DNA of 64,000 nucleotides from an uncultured Tenacibaculum sp. (GTDB lineage: Bacteria; Bacteroidota; Bacteroidia; Flavobacteriales; Flavobacteriaceae): the NCBI GenBank assembly GCA_947498055.1, contig CANMJA010000002.1, positions 1 through 64,000 on the forward strand, read 5' to 3'. Of this stretch, positions 24,460 through 32,010 are shown piece after piece. The stretch's first letter is position 1. Every line of letters begins with the position of its first letter. Position numbers and translations under genes: made by a program. Under the pieces are notes generated by a model. The model did not search any database, had not been told where the DNA came from, and saw only the letters and a list, made by a program, of their open reading frames with translations.

Positions 24460-26007
24460 TTATCTTTTTTTTAAATAGACATATAATAAAGCTGATAAGA
24501 GTCCACCAATGCCTAATTGTATTTTTAAGGTTTTGCGTTTTTTTGCGTTTTTATCCTCTGCAATAGTTTTAGCAAATCGCGCTTGATAATCTCTAAGAGC
24601 AAGTTCATTAGCTGTAGCCACTCCTTTTGCTTGTTCTCGAAGAAAGCCTACATAATTTGTGTCATATTTAAGCCAAATACGATACATTTCACGTTGCAAA
24701 GGCTGTTCAAAATAGTAGAGCATTTCACCTCCTAACTCTGCTTTTTCTCTTAGAGATTTCACCTTATTGAGTAATGGGGTAATTTCTTTTTCATAGCGAA
24801 TTTCCCGACCGTCTGTGTAACGCCGTTTTAAGTGCGTTAGATTATTTGTAAGCCAACTATGTAGGTTTGCTTCAAAAGGAAAAATAGGGTCTAAACCATA
24901 GGTGTTTGTTTGTTTTCTAAGAACAATAAAACGATAGTCTGCTAATATGGGGTTTGTATCATTAGGAACAACGAAATACAAAGTGCGACTATTTACATTT
25001 GCCGTTTTTGTAAACTCCTCTATTTTAAAATGTGAATTGCTTGCTTTAAATTCTTGGAAAAAATTATCTAAAAAAGTTTTTAATTTCTCTGCAAAAGCTA
25101 GAGCATTGGCTAGGGTCTGACTATCGCAATGCTCAAAAGAACTATAGGCTGTTTCATTGCGCAGGTGTGCAATACCTAAATCTACTTCTTTAAAAATAGC
25201 ATTGAATAAATGTTGTATTCTTGCTCGATTTCTAAAAATAATTGCTTCGCCTAAATCATTAATCTTGACTTGTAATTTATCTCTTAGGTCACGACGAATT
25301 TTAAGCTCTACTACAGAGGCATCATATATAGCGCCACTACAGGAGTTCATCTCTGCAATAAACTCATCCACAGCGTAATTAACAAGTTTTCCAACACTTT
25401 GTGCTACAGAAGCCCCAACTGCTCCTGCTAATTTGCTAGGGGAAGCAGACATAAAAACATCATCCGATTTATATATATGTTGTTCTTTGAATGTTTTTAA
25501 TGTGCCGTCAATGGTATAGTATCCGTCTTTTAAATCGTATGTATCTTGATTTTTTGGAACAATGACATATACATGACTATATCCACCACCATCATTTGTG
25601 GCTACTCTTCTTAAATAATGAGAAACCCCACAATTTAAAAGTACACAGCTTGCAAAAATGCTGTAACTCTTACAGTCTAATCCTTTTTTACGTGTCGCCC
25701 ATGCACAGGCAGGACTGCGTAAAAGTTGGTCGTATTCATCTATTTTATATTGCAGATGAACATAGAGAAAACCATGGAGCTTTTTACATAGTTTAGCAAG
25801 GGGAAGTTGTGCAAACTCTTTTTTAGATAATGCTTTAGTATGGTGTTGGTATTTTTTAGCCCAAATTGCCATACTATCAATAGCAACCTTGGTATTACCA
25901 GTAGCTAATTTAGTGCTGCTACAATCACTAGAAGGCATCAAACGATCATAGTTTATTCCCTTTTCTAGTGGTCTGTATAATATGGTATTTATTGCTTTAC
26001 TATTCAC
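24460..26007 (-). CDS. transglutaminase-like protein with C-terminal membrane anchor
   Basis: A 515-residue protein read from GTG 26007. Residues about 75-175 show the transglutaminase-like thiol-protease pattern: Cys112 in KKGLDCKSYSIFAS, His145 in GGGYSHVYVIVP and Asp167 in YYTIDGTLK. The rest is mainly helical. A C-terminal TM helix (QLGIGGLLSALLYVYLKK) anchors it. It is the first gene of the late operon, after an AT-rich control region. A membrane-bound Cys peptidase or crosslinking enzyme could process virion proteins or open the cell wall at entry; neither is shown. All three catalytic residues are present. Confidence 0.75.
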   Translation of the reverse strand: MNSKAINTILYRPLEKGINYDRLMPSSDCSSTKLATGNTKVAIDSMAIWAKKYQHHTKALSKKEFAQLPLAKLCKKLHGFLYVHLQYKIDEYDQLLRSPACAWATRKKGLDCKSYSIFASCVLLNCGVSHYLRRVATNDGGGYSHVYVIVPKNQDTYDLKDGYYTIDGTLKTFKEQHIYKSDDVFMSASPSKLAGAVGASVAQSVGKLVNYAVDEFIAEMNSCSGAIYDASVVELKIRRDLRDKLQVKINDLGEAIIFRNRARIQHLFNAIFKEVDLGIAHLRNETAYSSFEHCDSQTLANALAFAEKLKTFLDNFFQEFKASNSHFKIEEFTKTANVNSRTLYFVVPNDTNPILADYRFIVLRKQTNTYGLDPIFPFEANLHSWLTNNLTHLKRRYTDGREIRYEKEITPLLNKVKSLREKAELGGEMLYYFEQPLQREMYRIWLKYDTNYVGFLREQAKGVATANELALRDYQARFAKTIAEDKNAKKRKTLKIQLGIGGLLSALLYVYLKKR

Positions 26008-26163
26008 CTTTTCATTGCGTTTATACTACAATGATAAGGTAGATAGTTTACTAGTTTTTCGACTAGTATTAACTAGGAGTAATTAGTTGTTTTTAAAAGT
26101 GTTTAAAGTTAGTTAAAAGCAACTGACAGTAATTAAAATCAACTAATAAAAACAATCATTCTT
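26008..26163 (-). promoter_or_regulatory. late-operon control region with ACTAGT/AACTA repeats
   Basis: A gene-free stretch before the late operon. It holds ACTAGT TTTTCG ACTAGT near 26049-26066 and several further TAGTT/AACTA words to 26145, plus one AACGCAA copy (minus strand) at 26015-26021. The repeated half-sites suggest binding of a late activator or repressor. Confidence 0.45.
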
Positions 26164-26841
26164 TTATTTTTCAAATATAATTTGTGGGTAATAAGGTTTC
26201 CAAAGATTTCTTATTTCTTTTTCTGATTCAGCAAATTTTATATCTGTTATTTCATGTTCTAAAAGTAATGCTTTAAACTTCTCAGACACATAAGTTCCTG
26301 AAGAATAATAAGGAATTCTAAACAAATCTAAAGTATTATCAAAATTTTTATTGAATACTATTTTTTTTGTTACAAAAGAAAAACTTTCATTGTATCTAAG
26401 ATTATTATTTTTTTCTATGAATTCGAATCTTTCTTGGTGAGATGTTAATTTTTGATATTCCTTTTTTCCTTTTAAAATTACAATTTCACTTTTTACAAAA
26501 TCTATCCAATTATAGGCTAATAAATTTCTATCTTCCACTAACTCTATGTAGTTGTAATTGTATTGCATCTTACCTATTGGAAGTTTTAAAAAATTAATTT
26601 TCCTTTTTACTATGGCTGGTTTAATTGTGTGATAAGGTAAATGTAGTTTTTCAAACAGTTTAAAAGCTTTACTATTTAGCATAAAACCGTTATTATCAAT
26701 AGTGTGTAAAATGTCATTTGCGCTATTAAAATCTTTATGATTGTACATGTCACATACTAAATACTCTTTGTTTTTAATAATTATATTTTTAGAGTTCTCA
26801 ATTGCTCCAGAATCATCCACGACAAAAATGTAATACACCAT
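26164..26841 (-). CDS. DUF1629-like (immunity-type) protein
   Basis: A 225-residue cytosolic protein. The C-terminal half has DLFRIPYYSSGTYVSEKFKA and LLEHEITDIKFAESE, a pattern I associate with DUF1629/Imm11-type immunity proteins, where a SE-K helix precedes a G-F strand. It lies alone between the early block and the late operon, behind its own TATATTTG element at 26918-26925 and a terminator hairpin. It could protect against a toxin of a competing element. No toxin is adjacent. Assignment is from motif memory and moderate. Confidence 0.5.
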   Translation of the reverse strand: MVYYIFVVDDSGAIENSKNIIIKNKEYLVCDMYNHKDFNSANDILHTIDNNGFMLNSKAFKLFEKLHLPYHTIKPAIVKRKINFLKLPIGKMQYNYNYIELVEDRNLLAYNWIDFVKSEIVILKGKKEYQKLTSHQERFEFIEKNNNLRYNESFSFVTKKIVFNKNFDNTLDLFRIPYYSSGTYVSEKFKALLLEHEITDIKFAESEKEIRNLWKPYYPQIIFEK

Positions 26842-26868
26842 TTTACTTATATTAATAAATTAGGGTAT

Positions 26869-26894
26869 AAAAAAGTGTCTCTTTTTTGAGACAC
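26869..26894 (-). terminator. early-block terminator
   Basis: GTGTCTC (26875-26881) and GAGACAC (26888-26894) form a 7-bp stem with a T-rich loop. On the minus strand the stem is followed by six Ts (26869-26874). It ends the early operon after 26939 and may attenuate transcripts into the immunity-like gene. Confidence 0.7.
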
Positions 26895-26938
26895 ACCTTT
26901 TATACTATCATATAATTCAAATATAATTAAAATTGCAT

Positions 26939-27193
26939 TTATCCGCTATTAACTGATTTGATCGTGTATAATAAATCATACGCTTTTAAAAAGGCTTCTA
27001 CTTCATTTATAAGTAATATACGTTTTAAGCTTCCTGCTCGTTTACTTAAACCTCTGTTTTTACATATAATTTCATTTAGTGTTGTTCTTGCCTCTAAGTA
27101 AGGTAGAAAGTAATAGCGTTTAAATAATTTTTGCTTTGTTAATATGTCCGTTATCTGTACTGTAGGTATGTATGGATAAATTTCTCTTTTCAT
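26939..27193 (-). CDS. small early protein
   Basis: An 84-residue basic protein with an amphipathic helical C-terminal half (LKRILLINEVEAFLKAYDLL). It may be a small DNA-binding protein, but no clear helix-turn-helix is visible. It is the last gene of the early block and is followed by a terminator. Function unknown. Confidence 0.55.
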   Translation of the reverse strand: MKREIYPYIPTVQITDILTKQKLFKRYYFLPYLEARTTLNEIICKNRGLSKRAGSLKRILLINEVEAFLKAYDLLYTIKSVNSG

Positions 27194-27204
27194 GTTATTA
27201 TTTT

Positions 27205-27822
27205 TTAAATGATTTCTTGATATACAAAACCTGTAATGTTATTCTCACTATCATATTGATATACTTTTTTAGTTTTGAATACATGGCTTGTACTACCATA
27301 CATATGTATGTAATTAATTAAATTGGGTGTATCTGTTCTGTAGATATAAGATAAAGTAACTCGAATGATAAAAGTTTGAAATTGACATAAAAACTCTTCT
27401 TCCATTACTTTGCCATTTCTAATGGTTACGCCTCCTACATTAGATTTGTTTTCTTTAACAAATGCGAGCATTTTTTCAAAAGTATTCGCCTGTAGATAGG
27501 CAACATAATTAGGGTCGTTTTCCTTTGTAAGTGGCTCTTGCTTTGGTGGTGGTAATACACCGCTAACACTAATTTCTTTATTGATAAAGTTTTTTAGATT
27601 CTCGACATTACCATTGAAAAATTGATCATTAATAACTTTTATATTACTTGCTAAAATTGAAATCCCTAAACTTTCTTTTGTTCCAATGATAGAATCTGTA
27701 ATTAAGATTGCGTTTTTTTTGCGTGGGTGTTGGTGTATATACATGCTTGGTAAAATATGTAATATCTCTCCGTTATTTCCTGTGATTACTATGTTTCCGT
27801 TATCTTCTTGTTTAATTTTCAT
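27205..27822 (-). CDS. early protein of unknown function
   Basis: A 205-residue soluble protein with a beta-rich N-terminus (KIKQEDNGNIVITGNNGEIL) and a helical middle (ANTFEKMLAFVKENKS). No known domain. Its start overlaps the end of a 44-residue gene by 11 bp. The sequence encoding HPRKKNAILI contains one AACGCAA word and one near match. It lies in the block with the putative replication protein. Confidence 0.6.
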   Translation of the reverse strand: MKIKQEDNGNIVITGNNGEILHILPSMYIHQHPRKKNAILITDSIIGTKESLGISILASNIKVINDQFFNGNVENLKNFINKEISVSGVLPPPKQEPLTKENDPNYVAYLQANTFEKMLAFVKENKSNVGGVTIRNGKVMEEEFLCQFQTFIIRVTLSYIYRTDTPNLINYIHMYGSTSHVFKTKKVYQYDSENNITGFVYQEII

Positions 27823-27946
27823 GCGTCGTTTTTTTTAATGGTTTTGCGTTTTCTTGCGTTTCTTTGCGTTTTTTTTGCGCTATACTTTTTGCTTTCCAAA
27901 AGGCTCTATCTTCTTCTAGTTCCTTCCATTTCTCATAGGTATTCAT
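27812..27946 (-). CDS. 44-residue lysine-rich small protein carrying three AACGCAA repeats
   Basis: ATG 27946 opens a 44-codon frame (MNTYEKWKELEEDRAFWKAK then SIAQKKRKETQENAKPLKKT) that ends at 27812, inside the start of the next gene. Tight overlap and a sensible helical N-terminus support it. Its second half is encoded by three AACGCAA words exactly 10 bp apart plus a GCGCAA variant, read in all three codon frames (KRK, TQ, NAK), so the DNA word rather than the peptide seems to be conserved. Confidence 0.55.
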   Translation of the reverse strand: MNTYEKWKELEEDRAFWKAKSIAQKKRKETQENAKPLKKTTHEN

Positions 27947-27956
27947 AGGTGTTTTT

Positions 27957-28214
27957 TTAATAGTTTTGGTAAAATCTAGTAACTTCGTAACGGTTTTTCA
28001 TATACCAATCGCAATACTGCTGCTCGATAGCCTTTCCCATGGCTACAAAAGCACTAATAGTTTCCCCTAAATCTGTAGTGTAACCTTCAAAAAAAACATG
28101 GGCTTCGCTCATTGGGTAAGAAGTACCATCTACGATTTTAAATACACGTTTTCCTTCTATTACTTTTGCTGTTAAAAAGCATTTTAAGTTTTTTTGTAAA
28201 TTTTCTTTGTTCAT
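27957..28214 (-). CDS. small early protein
   Basis: An 85-residue protein: a strand-rich N-terminal half (CFLTAKVIEGKRVFKIVDGT) followed by a helix (GETISAFVAMGKAIEQQYCD). No family recognised. It lies in the early block, closely spaced with its neighbours on the same strand. Confidence 0.55.
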   Translation of the reverse strand: MNKENLQKNLKCFLTAKVIEGKRVFKIVDGTSYPMSEAHVFFEGYTTDLGETISAFVAMGKAIEQQYCDWYMKNRYEVTRFYQNY

Positions 28215-28238
28215 TTTCCTTATTCTTTAATTAGTTTA

Positions 28239-28535
28239 TTACTTACTGATAATTAACTCTTTCGTGTAATTATCATAAAACATCACTTTGTTAGTCACTC
28301 CCTTATATTTAGATTTTTCAAAGCGTTTGTACATACCATCAATAATGCGTTGTACGGATTTCCTGTTTTTACTCATCGGACTATACCAAACAGGGTTAGT
28401 ATAGCGATTGTTTTTCTGTCTGTATTTAAGTTCACGATTGCCACTTTTAAGTAGTAATACCATTCTTATTTTACTGCAACTAGAGCAGCTTACCGAATGA
28501 TTTTTTCCGCAAACACATTTTTTACTTATTCTCAT
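28239..28535 (-). CDS. small zinc-ribbon-like protein
   Basis: A 98-residue basic protein with four cysteines at the N-terminus in CVCGKNHSVSCSSC, a pattern able to bind one zinc ion. The rest is rich in Lys, Arg and Asn with SVQRIIDGMYKRFEKSKY. Probably a nucleic-acid-binding early protein. It lies 13 bp after the large putative replication gene, so the two are probably co-transcribed. Confidence 0.6.
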   Translation of the reverse strand: MRISKKCVCGKNHSVSCSSCSKIRMVLLLKSGNRELKYRQKNNRYTNPVWYSPMSKNRKSVQRIIDGMYKRFEKSKYKGVTNKVMFYDNYTKELIISK

Positions 28536-28548
28536 TTTTCATCATTTT

Positions 28549-30429
28549 TTAAACATGTATACTATTGCCTAGTGTTTTTGTAAGCTCGACTAAACAATCA
28601 TGAGGTAAATTGTCCTGCACGTAGTTATACAACTCATTTGCAGTGTATTTACCACTCTTGTAGGCTTTAATTCCATTAGCCAGCCTACGTTTTGCGTTTT
28701 CATTGCGTTTTCTTGCGTTTTCATTGCGCTTATTTGCGTTGTGTTTTTGCGCCTTATTTGCTAGGTACTTTTGATGTGTTAACCAAACAGAATGCAAGCC
28801 AAAAAAGCCGATTCCACTAGAACTTTTTCGGTTTATATCAAAATACAGAGAAGGATACAATGCTGAATGGTTACGCTTTAAAAACCATTTACGCGCAAAT
28901 TCTAGTTTCCATCGATACTCTTTTACTTTCTCAATAAGTGTTTCCTTTTGGGTAATTTTGTCAAACAACACCTCGTTTAGCTCATTAATTGCGTTTTTCC
29001 AACTTCCTATGTGTACTGAATCGTGATGCTTCCAGATTTTTGCCGAAGATTTGATAAAATCTTGTATTAAAATGGCTCTAAATTCTTCTGTAGTTACATT
29101 GGTGTATTGCACAATTTTACGCAAATAGTGATACGAAAGCCCTGTATATTGCTTGTACTTGCCTGCGGTAAGTTGTTTTGCTAACTCTCTGTCGTCCATT
29201 AATTTTGCTAAAAAATTACGAGTAAGTAGAGGGTTTGTGCCTGTTTTTTCGGGCGCAGTTTGTAAAAAATCGGGTAATAATTTGCGCATGGTGTTTCTAT
29301 TTTCGCGCGGACTAATTTTTTTGATGTTACTTATCCCTGTGGTGTTCTTGTAGCCGTCCGCAGGACATGCGTCTCCCTTGGTTGTCGAACCGCATTTATT
29401 ACTGGCTATGAAATTTTCATAGTCTTTTATTTCTTTTCTTTTTATATAAGTAATACTATCATTATTATAAGGTAACTTTTTCTCGCATAAATTAGTAACT
29501 AACTGATTATGTGTGTGTTGTTTTTTAGGAGGGTTTCCCTCTAAAATTTGTACTATTTGGGCGTTAAAATGCACCGAAATAGGTTTGTATTGATTGATAT
29601 ATTTATAGTTAATTAATATACCTGCTTCTCGAAGTCTTTTAATGTGATTTTGCGCTGTTTTTTTACAAAAATCCAATCTTGGTATTCCTGCAATAGTATG
29701 CGTTGCTAATTTGCGGTTATCTATCTTTAGTTTTGGTAAATCACTTTTAAGAACTCGTGTTGTTTTACCCAGTGCTTTTAAATATATATTACGTGATTTT
29801 AACTGTGAGATGTAAAAACCTACCAACACATTAAATACTATTTCGCTAGTATATTTAACCTTTTGAATGCGTTTTTTAGATAGATAATTAGCTTTTAATT
29901 CGGCATTCAATGCCTCAATTTCCATGTTGTAGTCTCTAGCAAATAAACCCTGTGAGCTTTCCTGTACTTGTCCTATTTTCTTTAAATCACTAATTTCTAT
30001 ACAGGTAGGTAAAATAATAGATTTGTTGTACTTAGATATCCCTTTATTCTCTTTAGTTACATTTGTATTGTACTGGTATACATAATTGCGATAATTATTC
30101 ATTGCGCTTTTCATACCCTCCTTGTTTAAATAAGGGAAGTTGATATAATGATAAGCAATTGCGTTTTTTTGCGTTATCTCTGCGCCTTTTTTTAATAGTA
30201 ATAAACCATGAGTTGTATTAAAATCTTCTACAGCTTTGTTATACTTTGAATCAGTATATTTATTTCGCTGTGCATTATCCTTAAATATTTTAATAGTGTG
30301 CTGTGTAATAGCATCTAACTTAATGGTAGCTAAATAATCTCTGACACTATTATTATAATGCCCTATGGAAGTTGGTATGTTTGCGTTAATTGCGTTTTCT
30401 TGCGTTTTTTTCATAACTTTGTAATTCAA
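28549..30429 (-). CDS. large winged-helix protein, putative replication initiator
   Basis: A 626-residue protein, the largest early gene of the element. Around residues 235-285 it has a winged-helix-like segment (FCKKTAQNHIKRLREAGILI) of the type used for DNA binding. The C-terminus is helical and basic, with KRNENARKRNENAKRRLANG. I see no primase, helicase or HUH motif. Its position, size and dense AACGCAA repeats within and around it suggest a role in replication initiation, but a regulator is possible. Its 5' leader holds three hairpins. Start ATG 30429; ATG 30414 (MKKTQEN) is an alternative. Confidence 0.6.
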   Translation of the reverse strand: MNYKVMKKTQENAINANIPTSIGHYNNSVRDYLATIKLDAITQHTIKIFKDNAQRNKYTDSKYNKAVEDFNTTHGLLLLKKGAEITQKNAIAYHYINFPYLNKEGMKSAMNNYRNYVYQYNTNVTKENKGISKYNKSIILPTCIEISDLKKIGQVQESSQGLFARDYNMEIEALNAELKANYLSKKRIQKVKYTSEIVFNVLVGFYISQLKSRNIYLKALGKTTRVLKSDLPKLKIDNRKLATHTIAGIPRLDFCKKTAQNHIKRLREAGILINYKYINQYKPISVHFNAQIVQILEGNPPKKQHTHNQLVTNLCEKKLPYNNDSITYIKRKEIKDYENFIASNKCGSTTKGDACPADGYKNTTGISNIKKISPRENRNTMRKLLPDFLQTAPEKTGTNPLLTRNFLAKLMDDRELAKQLTAGKYKQYTGLSYHYLRKIVQYTNVTTEEFRAILIQDFIKSSAKIWKHHDSVHIGSWKNAINELNEVLFDKITQKETLIEKVKEYRWKLEFARKWFLKRNHSALYPSLYFDINRKSSSGIGFFGLHSVWLTHQKYLANKAQKHNANKRNENARKRNENAKRRLANGIKAYKSGKYTANELYNYVQDNLPHDCLVELTKTLGNSIHV

Positions 30430-30433
30430 AATG

Positions 30434-30598
30434 AAACTATCGACGGATAGTTTTCTTTTTCTTTTTCATAGCAATTTATCCTAGTTAGAGTTCGTGCTCT
30501 AACTAGGTTTTTTTTATTTCATATGTAAAGAACTTTAGTAGTTTTAGGGGGATTGCTAATTAAGCAACCCACACTAGCTATTTAATGGTGGGTTGCTT
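30434..30598 (+). ncRNA. structured leader with two plus-strand terminators, candidate counter-transcript region
   Basis: Three hairpins lie between 30430 and 30632, where there is no gene. The first is 30434-30453 (AAACTATC/GATAGTTT) followed by a pyrimidine tract. The second is 30480-30507 (CCTAGTTAGAG/CTCTAACTAGG, perfect 11 bp) followed by eight Ts on the plus strand. The third is 30562-30598 (AAGCAACCCAC/GTGGGTTGCTT). The T runs terminate plus-strand RNA, yet no plus-strand gene ends here, so an antisense RNA against the minus-strand leader is plausible. Confidence 0.5.
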
Positions 30599-30632
30599 TA
30601 GTGCAGATAAGTATTACTTATCCTGTGGTATC

Positions 30633-31106
30633 TTAACTAGCTTCTTGTATGTCGTTTTCATATTCATATGTTAAACAAGATAAAAATTGAAGCTTAGCAA
30701 TATAGTATTTGTCCTGACGTAAAATAGATTCTATAGTATTTGTTTTAATACGATTCTTAATTGTTCTAGGGTGTACGTTTAAATATTTTGCGCATTGATC
30801 AATGGTAAAAATCGTTGCGTTAGCATTAAATACGGTTAAAGCCTTTACGTTATCTTTAATTAAGGATTTTATTTCTGAATTATAACTAAGGTTTTCTGTT
30901 AATCTATCTAAGAATTGAATTTTAGGAATGTGATATTTTCCACTTTGAAAAACTGCAACAATATATTTCTTATCAATATGCTTTTTAATAGTATTTGGAT
31001 GTAAGTTTAAAAATATTGCGCATTGATCAACAGTTAACATAATTTCATTATCTCTAAAAATATTAAAAGCTTCAATATTTGCCTTAAAAAAATCTGATTT
31101 CGTCAT
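30633..31106 (-). CDS. duplicated helix-turn-helix protein (excisionase/Cro-like)
   Basis: A 157-residue protein made of two copies of one helix-turn-helix unit. Residues about 10-70 contain TVDQCAIFLNLHPNTIKKHI and residues about 90-150 contain TIDQCAKYLNVHPRTIKNRI, each followed by a beta-wing (KYHIPKIQFL, KYYIAKLQFL). This is the MerR/excisionase-type HTH_17 pattern. It is divergent from the CI-like gene, as cro or xis is in lambdoid phages, and it is first in the lytic direction towards the replication gene. It probably directs early transcription or excision. Confidence 0.75.
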   Translation of the reverse strand: MTKSDFFKANIEAFNIFRDNEIMLTVDQCAIFLNLHPNTIKKHIDKKYIVAVFQSGKYHIPKIQFLDRLTENLSYNSEIKSLIKDNVKALTVFNANATIFTIDQCAKYLNVHPRTIKNRIKTNTIESILRQDKYYIAKLQFLSCLTYEYENDIQEAS

Positions 31107-31164
31107 AGCTTTGTTCTTTTTAATAGTTAGTACTTTTTCTTTTTTGTTTCAATTTTCATATAAA

Positions 31165-31264
31165 TTTGGAAAACACACACATTTTGTGTATATTTGAACT
31201 TTATTATCACACAAATATAGAAATTAAACACAAAAAAAGAACACTTATTGTGTTAAAAACACAA
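31165..31264. promoter_or_regulatory. divergent lysogeny-switch promoters and operator
   Basis: For the plus strand, TTTG (31165-31168) and TATATTTG (31189-31196) form a -33/-7 pair 20 nt apart, 74 bp before the CI-like ATG. For the minus strand, CAAATATA (31212-31219) is a TATATTTG -7 element for the HTH gene. A perfect palindrome TTGTGTTAAAAACACAA (31248-31264) lies against the CI start, and further ACACAA/TTGTGT half-sites lie at 31170-31235. Confidence 0.7.
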
Positions 31265-31269
31265 AAAAA

Positions 31270-32010
31270 ATGAATACTAAGAAGTCTAGCACAGAAATCT
31301 TGAAAGAGTTGTTAAGTCATACAAATATGAATGTTAGCAAGTTAACTTCTGAACTTAAACTCAAGAGTTCTACAAGTATATATAGAATAAAAAATGGGGA
31401 AAGTAAATTCGGTGAAAAAATCGCCGAAAAGATCGTTGCTAGATTTAATGACATTAACTATTCCTATCTTTTGACTGGTGTAGGAACATTAACTGCTAAT
31501 CAACAAGAACAGACTCCAGATAATGTGTTTATAAATACAAATGGTAATAAATTTACAGAGAAAAAAGACGGTAGCTATGATGTTACTGTGAGATATTTGT
31601 CATTTAACAGGTATCATTCTTATTTAAAATCATTACCAAATGATTCTCCTAATTTTGAATGGGATGAAACGACATTTTGCGTTGATCAATTTGGAAAAGG
31701 AAATTACCTAGGTTTCAAAACCTACAGTACAAGTATGAATGGAGGTAAATTATATGATACTCCCAGCGGAGCTTCTTTATTAGGTAGAGAACTTGGCAAG
31801 CATCATTGGGAAGATGGATTTAGACCTGCAGATAGTGGATGGGTGATTTTAACAGGGAAAAATGTTTTTCATAAAGATATTACACATTACAATCAAGAAA
31901 AAAAGACTATCACTTGCAGTAGTAGAAATGATAGTCCTGAATTTGTGGATTTTGAATTATATCTTGATGATGTATTGCAAATATTTAAAGTAATTAAGCA
32001 GACTTTTTAA
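31270..32010 (+). CDS. CI-like repressor with S24-type C-terminal domain
   Basis: A 246-residue protein. Residues about 5-75 are an XRE/CI helix-turn-helix (VSKLTSELKLKSSTSIYRIK) ending in the repressor phrase YSYLLTGVG. The C-terminal 150 residues resemble a LexA/CI S24 domain. TYSTSMNG is the place of the catalytic Ser-Met, followed by SGWVILTGKNVFHKDI, but the usual catalytic Lys is not obvious, so self-cleavage is uncertain. It is transcribed alone from the switch region and overlaps the convergent integrase gene by 4 bp. It should maintain lysogeny. Confidence 0.8.
   Translation: MNTKKSSTEILKELLSHTNMNVSKLTSELKLKSSTSIYRIKNGESKFGEKIAEKIVARFNDINYSYLLTGVGTLTANQQEQTPDNVFINTNGNKFTEKKDGSYDVTVRYLSFNRYHSYLKSLPNDSPNFEWDETTFCVDQFGKGNYLGFKTYSTSMNGGKLYDTPSGASLLGRELGKHHWEDGFRPADSGWVILTGKNVFHKDITHYNQEKKTITCSSRNDSPEFVDFELYLDDVLQIFKVIKQTF

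Larger units (their letters stand above)
24533..30406. repeat. phased AACGCAA iteron-like repeats
   Basis: On the plus strand TTGCGTT occurs at 24533, 24543, 26015, 27708, 27844, 27854, 27864, 28692, 28703, 28713, 28734, 28989, 30159, 30169, 30381, 30390 and 30400; further single copies lie at 30815 and 31677. All have the same orientation. Within clusters the spacing is 9-11 bp, with variants (TTGCGCT, TTGCGTG) keeping the phase. They fall in all three codon frames of several genes. Outside the element I found only two copies by eye (near 40708 and 45065, the latter in a terminator stem). Confidence 0.7.

Noticed and set aside
24533..24549. AACGCAA repeats as simple Asn-Ala codon bias
   Set aside because: The word is read as NA, RK and TQ in different places and keeps helical spacing, which amino-acid bias does not explain.
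14945..26007. Ordinary tailed prophage
   Set aside because: No terminase, portal, protease, HK97-type capsid, tape measure or tail fibre could be recognised, and no gene is long enough for a tape measure.
28692..28753. CRISPR array
   Set aside because: The repeated word is only 7 bp at 10-11 bp steps, lies inside a coding frame, and there are no spacers or Cas genes.
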